Below, piece by piece: positions 1 through 4,909 of a stretch of 10,326 nt of DNA. Every line of letters starts with the position of its first letter. Positions within the stretch are counted from its first letter, which is position 1. Made by a program: the position numbers and the translations under genes. The stretch is from assembly GCA_023356515.1 (NCBI GenBank), contig JAKQYG010000106.1, positions 1 to 10,326 of the forward strand. Direction: 5' to 3'. The notes under the pieces were generated by a model. It was not told where the DNA came from and did not search any database. It was given only the letters and a program-made list of their open reading frames with translations. The DNA comes from Trichodesmium sp. MAG_R04. Its GTDB lineage: Bacteria; Cyanobacteriota; Cyanobacteriia; Cyanobacteriales; Microcoleaceae.

Positions 1-152
1 GCGACAACTGTTGCACCATTAACTTTGCCATTAAGTCTGGCTCCTGAAATATCAACTACTTCTTTTTCTTGATCCGCATCCAGCACAATTTCATTCAGTG
101 GCAGATACAGTTGTAAACCATGATTTATATCTTTAGTAAAGACTTCAGACAT
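1..152 (-). CDS. LamG-like (concanavalin A-like) domain protein, N-terminal fragment
   Basis: This is the first 50 or so codons of a gene that runs off the left edge. It starts at ATG 152-150, with a strong Shine-Dalgarno AAAGGAG (167-161) 8 nt upstream. The visible protein begins MSEVFTKDINHGLQLYLPLN and continues with a V-D-I-S-G-A-R-L-N-G-K-V-N-G-A-T pattern. The LYLPLN...D-SG...NG-V-NGA spacing is the usual opening of LamG/Laminin_G_3 jelly-roll domains, which bind sugars or other ligands in secreted or surface proteins. No signal peptide precedes the domain. It lies 189 bp downstream of the haloperoxidase gene on the same strand, so co-transcription is possible but not shown. What follows the first LamG unit cannot be seen. 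Confidence 0.6.
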   Translation of the reverse strand, partial: MSEVFTKDINHGLQLYLPLNEIVLDADQEKEVVDISGARLNGKVNGATVV

Positions 153-183
153 TAATTATTCTCCTTTTGTTTTATGGAATAAG

Positions 184-225
184 ATTTTTGGAGTTGCACA
201 TTACAGAATAGATTTCTCCAAAAAT
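184..225. repeat. 10-bp inverted repeat upstream of the LamG gene
   Basis: ATTTTTGGAG (184-193) and CTCCAAAAAT (216-225) are perfect complements separated by 22 nt. The structure lies between the haloperoxidase stop and the LamG ribosome binding site. It could be a leader hairpin or an operator. There is no T-run that would make it a clear terminator for the upstream gene. Confidence 0.45.
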
Positions 226-341
226 AGTCAAGCACTTACTGTTGGCATTTCCCCTTACTGGATGTAGTGCCTGTGCGTAAGTTCTAATGTAGGTCAATAT
301 TCTAAAGCATTACAAGCTTCAAAAATTGCTCAATATACTAA

Positions 342-2426
342 CTACTTCAGAAAGAGTATTTTGTTTGGAAAAGATATCTCGTGAGTTATATAAGACTGAA
401 GTTGAATAAAATCATCAGCACCAATAACAGTTTCAGAAACTCCCTGTAAAGTCACCGAAAATTGGTCAGCAAAGATACGAGTGTCGTTACCTATCTGGGA
501 AATAGTTAATAGTTCAAAACTCAGACCATTGCCTAAACCTATTTCATCTATTCCATCTTCAAAATCAACAATAATATTATTTCCATGATCAGCAGCAAAG
601 TCAAAGCGATCGCTGCCTGTTCTTCCCATCAAAATATCATCCCCTCGATGACCACTAATAATATCAATACCTGCACCGCCATCAACTATATCATCACCTT
701 TACCTCCATAAAGCAAGTCGTTACCATCTCCACCAAGAATTAGATCACCTTGACGATGACCAGATATGAAATCATTGGCGCTAGTTCCAATTAAGTTATT
801 ACTTTCATCTGTACCCAGAGTTTCATTAGGAGAAATAAGGGACTGAGTAGCAGACCACACAGTTTTTCCGACTTCTCTTCCTAACTGCCGTCCATTTATA
901 TTCCCATTATTAAAATGAATACCACCGTAAAGACGAGAAATACCAGCTTCGTCCGCAGCTTCGCTAAAAGTTGCCCACTCTAAAACTACAGGTGCTTCCG
1001 GCGTCTCCCCTGGTTCAAAACTAGACTCCCCTGCTGCAAAACTTACAGCAGCACCAAAATCATCACTACCAGAAAATCGTTTCAAAATTTCTGCAGCTGC
1101 AGCACTATAGGTGCTATGACCAGAGACATATTCTGCAAAGGGAGGTGAGGGATCACTACCAGGGGTTTGATAGGTAAGAAAATCACTGGCTAAAATAGTT
1201 TGGGTTCCTTGTCCCGGACCTGCCCAAGCATCAATAGCAAAACCACCAAGCTTTGGATTAAATTCTCCAATTAAACCTAGTTTCCCTAATTCCCTTACTG
1301 TTCGCACAGGTCGAGCATAATCATAAAAAGTTTTAGCATCCCAAGCAGCAATACCAGCATCAAATACTGCGTTACCTAAGTTCAAGAAAAGTTTCACATC
1401 CTGATCTAAGGTATGATTATCTCTAGCAGAAACAAATTGTCCGAAAGTCATCCAAGTTCCAGGAGGGAAAGATGTACCACTTCCATCCTCCCAAAATTCG
1501 GCAATTAATTTTTGTTCATCTGTGAGATTAGCACTGAGATCAATTATTTTTTGTGTTTGTGTGATAAATTCAGGATTAATAATAGCACCTATCACGTCTG
1601 GAGTAATATCTACCACAGACTTGTCTGGGAGGGTAATTGTGCGTGCTTCTAAGTCTAATTCACCATCAACAAGTAAAAATGGTTCTGGTGCTTCAGGTCG
1701 TATTTCTTCTAGGGATGGGAGACTAAAGGGTGTGACTTTTCCCCAGTGAGGTGTTAAGAATGTTTGCATTCTTTGTTCTTTACCTGCTTCAGCATCAATA
1801 GGAACTGGTTCAGGAGTCCAAAACTCAATGTTAGTAGTTTCTCTGGGAGGGTTAATAGGTTGATAACTACTAATATCAGAATAAGGAGTACCATCACTAT
1901 TAGGATGATTCCCTAGTTGGTTGGAACCATCATTGCGACGGAATGTTAATAGAGCTTCGGCGGAGATATTACCGATACCGGCAGGAGTAGTAGTGTCGGT
2001 GGTAGTATTGTCGGGATTAAATCCTAACTCCACCATTACGTTATCAAAAATTTCTATTTGAGTTGGAAATAGTTCAGAGAGTACTTGATAAGCAGCAAAA
2101 CTTATAGCTTCTGTTTTGTTAGCATCGGTGTTTTCTGAGTGAGGGCGTTGGAGGTTGTCTTCTAGTTGAGTTGATGTAGCTAATGGGTCGTATGCACTCC
2201 AAGCATCATAGATGGCTGTATGTAGAATACCGTAAGCACGGGAGGCAATAGTTGGACCAGGAGCAGTATTGATAACTGCTTGTTGTGTAGCTCTGTCCCA
2301 GAGTACCGAAACCCTTGGTGAGGCATCTTCTACTGTGACAAGTTGAGTTTCAGAGTCTATGGTAAGATGAATGTTGTTGTTAGCATTGTTGGGTCTTTGC
2401 TGATCTTGTCTGTTAGAGTTATTCAT
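342..2426 (-). CDS. Vanadium-dependent haloperoxidase with C-terminal RTX repeats
   Basis: This 694-aa protein should oxidise halides with H2O2 to hypohalous acid, using vanadate bound in a PAP2-type helical fold. The complete site is present: K365 and R372-P373 (K-x6-RP in KTFYDYARP), S435-G436-H437, and R498 with H504 (SR-x5-H in SRLYGGIH). By family knowledge H504 ligates vanadium and H437 is the catalytic histidine. Phe430 stands five residues before the serine, as Phe397 does in Curvularia chloroperoxidase. From about 543 to 612 lie RTX nonapeptides (GGDGNDLLYGGKGDD), followed by an 80-residue tail of the kind that often closes cyanobacterial RTX proteins. There is no N-terminal signal peptide, so type I secretion and calcium-dependent folding outside the cell are likely. 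Start ATG 2426-2424 has only a weak AAGAAAA ribosome site. True halide specificity, or a phosphatase role, cannot be read from sequence. Confidence 0.9.
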   Translation of the reverse strand: MNNSNRQDQQRPNNANNNIHLTIDSETQLVTVEDASPRVSVLWDRATQQAVINTAPGPTIASRAYGILHTAIYDAWSAYDPLATSTQLEDNLQRPHSENTDANKTEAISFAAYQVLSELFPTQIEIFDNVMVELGFNPDNTTTDTTTPAGIGNISAEALLTFRRNDGSNQLGNHPNSDGTPYSDISSYQPINPPRETTNIEFWTPEPVPIDAEAGKEQRMQTFLTPHWGKVTPFSLPSLEEIRPEAPEPFLLVDGELDLEARTITLPDKSVVDITPDVIGAIINPEFITQTQKIIDLSANLTDEQKLIAEFWEDGSGTSFPPGTWMTFGQFVSARDNHTLDQDVKLFLNLGNAVFDAGIAAWDAKTFYDYARPVRTVRELGKLGLIGEFNPKLGGFAIDAWAGPGQGTQTILASDFLTYQTPGSDPSPPFAEYVSGHSTYSAAAAEILKRFSGSDDFGAAVSFAAGESSFEPGETPEAPVVLEWATFSEAADEAGISRLYGGIHFNNGNINGRQLGREVGKTVWSATQSLISPNETLGTDESNNLIGTSANDFISGHRQGDLILGGDGNDLLYGGKGDDIVDGGAGIDIISGHRGDDILMGRTGSDRFDFAADHGNNIIVDFEDGIDEIGLGNGLSFELLTISQIGNDTRIFADQFSVTLQGVSETVIGADDFIQLQSYITHEISFPNKILFLK
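591..800 (-). repeat. RTX calcium-binding repeat block of the haloperoxidase
   Basis: This stretch encodes residues about 543-612: degenerate nine-residue GGxGxDxLx units (GGDGNDLLY, GGKGDDIVD, GGAGIDIIS), flanked by two related S-G-H-R segments. Such units form a parallel beta-roll that binds calcium and usually mark type I secretion substrates. The two SGHR copies (residues 555-558 and 591-594) suggest internal duplication of a longer unit. Confidence 0.8.
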
Positions 2427-2456
2427 TTTTCTTAATAAGTAGTTGTGCAGAATTAG

Positions 2457-2495
2457 TTACACGTCTATAATAAATAATTACACGTCTATAATAAA
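2457..2495. repeat. Tandem 18-bp direct repeat with -10-like cores
   Basis: TTACACGTCTATAATAAA occurs identically at 2457-2474 and 2478-2495, a period of 21 bp or two helical turns. Each copy contains a perfect TATAAT on the plus strand (2466-2471, 2487-2492) and TATTAT on the minus strand. The first plus-strand TATAAT has TTGTGC (2443-2448) 17 bp upstream, a partial -35. The repeats lie 31-70 bp upstream of the haloperoxidase start, so they may be tandem operator or promoter sites for either divergent gene. Confidence 0.5.
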
Positions 2496-2526
2496 GTTTT
2501 TCACCTTCTAAAGAATGCGGATACAA

Positions 2527-2569
2527 AACTTACCCGGAAAACGGGTTGATCTAGAACGTTTGGTAAGTT
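2527..2569. repeat. Nested inverted repeats in the divergent intergenic region
   Basis: AACTTACC (2527-2534) and GGTAAGTT (2562-2569) are perfect 8-bp complements 27 nt apart. A smaller ACCCG/CGGGT hairpin (2532-2536, 2542-2546) overlaps the left arm, so the two foldings are mutually exclusive. The role is unknown; it could be a binding site or a leader structure of a transcript crossing this region. Confidence 0.3.
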
Positions 2570-2766
2570 ATCAGTGCTCTAAAACAGTTTATTGATTTGT
2601 TTGCATAAGTCCAGCTAATAAAATAGATTAATAATTTTGCTTAGATAATCAATTCAGGTGGAGATTATTGTTATCAGTAATAATTAATAACAGTCAAATT
2701 TTGTCATGATTCATGTTGACTAACTTTTGGGGCTTGTTTCTCTTTTAGTAAGATAGAACTTTTCTA

Positions 2767-2804
2767 TTGTGGTCTATTCAAATTCTTAAGCTATACTTAA
2801 AGAA
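2767..2804 (+). promoter_or_regulatory. Candidate promoter of the HxlR gene with overlapping operator-like inverted repeat
   Basis: TATACT (2792-2797) is a fair -10 hexamer about 57 bp before the regulator start. TTGTGG (2767-2772) is a weak -35 at 19 bp spacing. The -10 sits inside an imperfect inverted repeat, TTCTTAAG (2783-2790) and CTTAAAGAA (2796-2804), with 5 nt between and one bulged A. HxlR dimers bind inverted repeats and often repress their own genes, so autoregulation is a reasonable inference. A further nested palindrome (AGTCAA...TTGACT, 2692-2721) lies upstream. Confidence 0.35.
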
Positions 2805-2854
2805 AGTCAATTTTTTGTCAGCAAGCAAGATAGATTTTTAAGAGTTAGAAGAAA

Positions 2855-3280
2855 ATGAAAGTTAAAAATAAAAATGTTAAATCAGATGTTAAAATAGAAA
2901 ATATATTATGTGTAAATAATAATTGTCCAATTCAATTTGTATTAGGAATATTAGGAAGTAAGTGGTCAGTGTTGATTTTACAAGAGCTGTTGAATGGCGA
3001 TCGCAGAACTCATGAATTATTAGAAGCTCTACCGGGAATTAGCTCAAAAACACTTATGTTAAGACTCAGGAAGTTAGAAAAGCATGGTTTATTAGCAAGA
3101 CAGGTGTATCCAGAAGTCCCTCCCCATGTTGAATATTCTCTAACAGAGAAAGGTATACAAGTAAAACCAGTAATGGTAACTCTCAAAAAGTTAGGGGAGA
3201 AATGGTTGGAGGAGAAAAATTGTGATTGTTCTATGGATAGGTGCCATATTTCCAGTAGAGTTGAAACCAGAAATATCTAA
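2855..3280 (+). CDS. HxlR/DUF24-family winged-helix transcriptional regulator
   Basis: This 141-aa protein matches the HxlR family along its whole core: CPIQFVLGILGSKWSVLIL (24-42), a recognition-helix region around GISSKTLMLRLRKLEKHGLL (61-80), and the wing YPEVPPHVEYSLTEKG (85-100). HxlR proteins are dimeric DNA-binding regulators; several (YodB, HypR, HxlR) respond to quinones, aldehydes or hypochlorite through the cysteine just before the first helix. That residue is present as C24. Additional cysteines occur at C19 and in a C-terminal C-D-C...C cluster (C123, C125, C130), which could give extra redox or metal binding. Start ATG 2855 follows AGAAGAA, a modest ribosome site. It is transcribed divergently from the haloperoxidase gene, its most likely target. 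The ligand is not known. Confidence 0.92.
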   Translation: MKVKNKNVKSDVKIENILCVNNNCPIQFVLGILGSKWSVLILQELLNGDRRTHELLEALPGISSKTLMLRLRKLEKHGLLARQVYPEVPPHVEYSLTEKGIQVKPVMVTLKKLGEKWLEEKNCDCSMDRCHISSRVETRNI

Positions 3281-3409
3281 TAGTCAATCTATCATTGCAT
3301 ATTACCCTGGTGTCCGCAGTTTTTTAACAGGATTTGATTCTGAACAAGAATAATATGTTTAAACCAGTTTTTAAGTTGTGGAACTACATGAAAAAAAATG
3401 ATAACCCTC

Positions 3410-3441
3410 TAGGGACGTTGGATACAACGTCCCTAATTTTT
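3410..3441 (+). terminator. Perfect 11-bp hairpin plus T-run; possible HxlR terminator or dispersed palindrome
   Basis: TAGGGACGTTG (3410-3420), loop GATA, then CAACGTCCCTA (3425-3435) form a perfect 11-bp stem, followed by ATTTTT (3436-3441). It could end the HxlR transcript, about 130 nt past the stop codon. The core GGGACGTTG...CAACGTCCC also resembles, from memory, short palindromes scattered through Nostocales genomes, so it may be a mobile repeat that happens to work as a terminator. Confidence 0.55.
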
Positions 3442-3533
3442 GGTCAGTAAGTTGGCATTAAAATTTTTCACAAAATATCAAGAAATCTCAACTTTACTAT
3501 TTGGAAAACTGAGGATTTAGCATACACACCTTA

Positions 3534-3559
3534 ATATAGCAATCCTAAATAATTTGTAA
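3534..3559 (+). repeat. Dispersed 26-bp repeat, copy 1
   Basis: The 14-bp core ATATAGCAATCCTA (3534-3547) is perfectly complementary to 4106-4119. The match continues imperfectly to 22 of 26 positions. A degenerate third copy lies at 7425-7444. Confidence 0.6.
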
Positions 3560-4093
3560 AGTCACATACCTTCTTGAATAATAGCTCTAAACTCCTCTTC
3601 CTTATACCTTTCTTTGCTAACTGTCCATAGTCTTATGGTTAGTAGAAAGTAAACATTAGATTGTTAGACTTATGAGACTCTTTGTATCAGTTTTATCCAG
3701 CAACTTTATAGCTTTTAATTATATAAAAAATGATTGCTTAACCTTCCGGATTTACAACATTAATTAGGAATTAAGTATTTTATTAATGGAAAAAAGTAAT
3801 TGAATGGTATTAAATAAATACGGTCATAGGAAGCAAAAAAAAATAGTTAATGAAGTAGACAAAAAAGACTATTTTTACATATAATATTATTGAGGAATAA
3901 ATATAGATTAATCTATTATCTGGTTATACCATTTCTCTATAATCATGGGCTTAATAATTGTGGCTCAAGGCCTTATTACACTGACTATTTTTATCTATCA
4001 GCCCTAAATTGGTTGTGATAATTTTTCTAATAGTTAATTGGGGCTGAAAACCTTGAAAACTATGACCACTCACTACTAACTACCAGAAAAATG

Positions 4094-4119
4094 TTACGAA
4101 TCAAATAGGATTGCTATAT
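4094..4119 (-). repeat. Dispersed 26-bp repeat, copy 2 (inverted)
   Basis: This is the reverse-complement copy of 3534-3559, with 14 perfect outer bases and 4 mismatches in the inner 12. The two copies bracket 586 bp in the orientation expected of terminal inverted repeats of a small non-coding mobile element. No matching target-site duplication was obvious. Confidence 0.6.
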
Positions 4120-4342
4120 ACTAACTGCAACTTCATAGAAAAATGGTATCAGCTAAACCCGATTAATAATTGCTATTGCTACTTGCTACCCAATATCTAC
4201 TATTTGAGATATCGGGCCTAAAATTAAAAGGGTTATTGATAGGTGGCCTACTTCCTACATAATAGTAATAATGCTCCTCATCGCTACCGTGTTTCTTCTC
4301 GGCGACAGCCGAAAACTCTTAACTATTGCCTGAAAAGCATTT

Positions 4343-4360
4343 TAAATTTGGCCAAATTTA
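4343..4360. repeat. Perfect 18-bp palindrome
   Basis: TAAATTTGG joined directly to CCAAATTTA makes an uninterrupted 18-bp palindrome with no spacer. This is better suited to a dimeric protein-binding site than to an RNA hairpin. It lies 547 bp upstream of the CHAT gene. Confidence 0.4.
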
Positions 4361-4370
4361 GGTTTAATAG

Positions 4371-4628
4371 CTTGATTCAGAAATGTCATGTTTTAGTGCT
4401 GAAGATCAAATTATTCAGAAAGTACTCCTGAATTGGTTAATAGTTAGTTGTATAGGAAGCTTAAATATTACAGAAGATTTGATAAGTGCGTGAAATGCAA
4501 TTGTCCCAGACAAAATTTCCACGCTACACTGTCAAGCCTCACAGAACTGGCGCGACGACACTAATTGTAATGTCGATTATCTAAAACAATCACCAAAAAT
4601 AAACCATATATATATAGATGATGCGTAA
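4371..4628 (+). pseudogene. Possible decayed gene remnant, function not recognised
   Basis: One frame reads 85 codons between stops at 4368 and 4626, interrupted by a single TGA at 4491-4493. Both halves look protein-like rather than random: the first contains SAEDQIIQKVLLNWLIVSC, the second ISTLHCQASQNWRDDTN and NVDYLKQSPKINHIYIDDA. An ATG lies at 4383, without a good ribosome site. I do not recognise a family. An open stretch this short with one stop can arise by chance, so this is a weak call. Confidence 0.2.
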
Positions 4629-4633
4629 GTTCT
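4622..4633 (+). repeat. Short repeat TGCGTAAGTTCT
   Basis: The same 12 bases occur at 274-285 between the LamG and haloperoxidase genes. The motif resembles a TGCGTAAGTCCT sequence that I recall as common between cyanobacterial genes, sometimes near insertion-element ends. Only the two copies in this window are directly supported. Confidence 0.35.
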
Positions 4634-4888
4634 GCTTGAGAAACTTGATATTACCATAGATGAAAATCAAAAAAAATGAGTCTGATATTAGTCTACTCAA
4701 CAAGTTTGTAACTATCTTAACAGTCAAGTTAGTAGGAGTGATAACGCTGTGCAAATATTACTGATAAATCATAGCCAGCAATACTTTAACCTTATTTAGA
4801 CTGGTACCAAAACCACAACCGTCACTCCTTTCCCATGTATTCATGGTTAAAAGCTAAGATCGGGAATTTTGGCGGAATAATATCTAGC

Positions 4889-4909
4889 AGAAGGATAAAA
4901 GAATAAGTG
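4889..4909 (+). promoter_or_regulatory. Ribosome binding site fixing the GTG start of the CHAT gene
   Basis: AGAAGGA (4889-4895) lies 11 nt before GTG 4907. No in-frame ATG nearby gives as good a start, and the protein beginning here aligns with the usual N-terminus of cyanobacterial CHAT proteins. Confidence 0.6.

Larger units (their letters stand above)
3281..4906. other. 1.6-kb intergenic region without an intact gene
   Basis: No convincing complete coding region was found on either strand in this AT-rich stretch, and HIP1 octamers are absent from it. It contains a perfect hairpin (3410-3435), an inverted pair of 26-bp repeats (3534-3559, 4094-4119), and a 14-bp palindrome ATAGATTAATCTAT (3903-3916). 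It also has an 11-bp direct repeat GACTATTTTTA (3867-3877, 3983-3993) and an inverted pair CAGCCC/GGGCTG (3999-4004, 4041-4046). Further on come a TTGCTA triplet repeat (4170-4188), an 18-bp palindrome (4343-4360), and a possible decayed reading frame (4371-4628). It reads as a graveyard of small repeats, with the CHAT gene's regulatory region at the right end. Confidence 0.6.

Noticed and set aside
1522..1749. Open frame of 75 codons on the plus strand
   Set aside because: It lies entirely antisense inside the haloperoxidase gene, has no ribosome site and resembles no family.
4243..4431. Open frame of 62 codons on the plus strand starting with GTG
   Set aside because: No ribosome site, basic low-complexity translation, no recognisable domain, and it overlaps the 18-bp palindrome.
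4495..4584. 29-codon frame starting ATG right after a TGA
   Set aside because: Too short, with no clear ribosome site. An alternative frame across it, the possible remnant at 4371-4628, reads more like protein.
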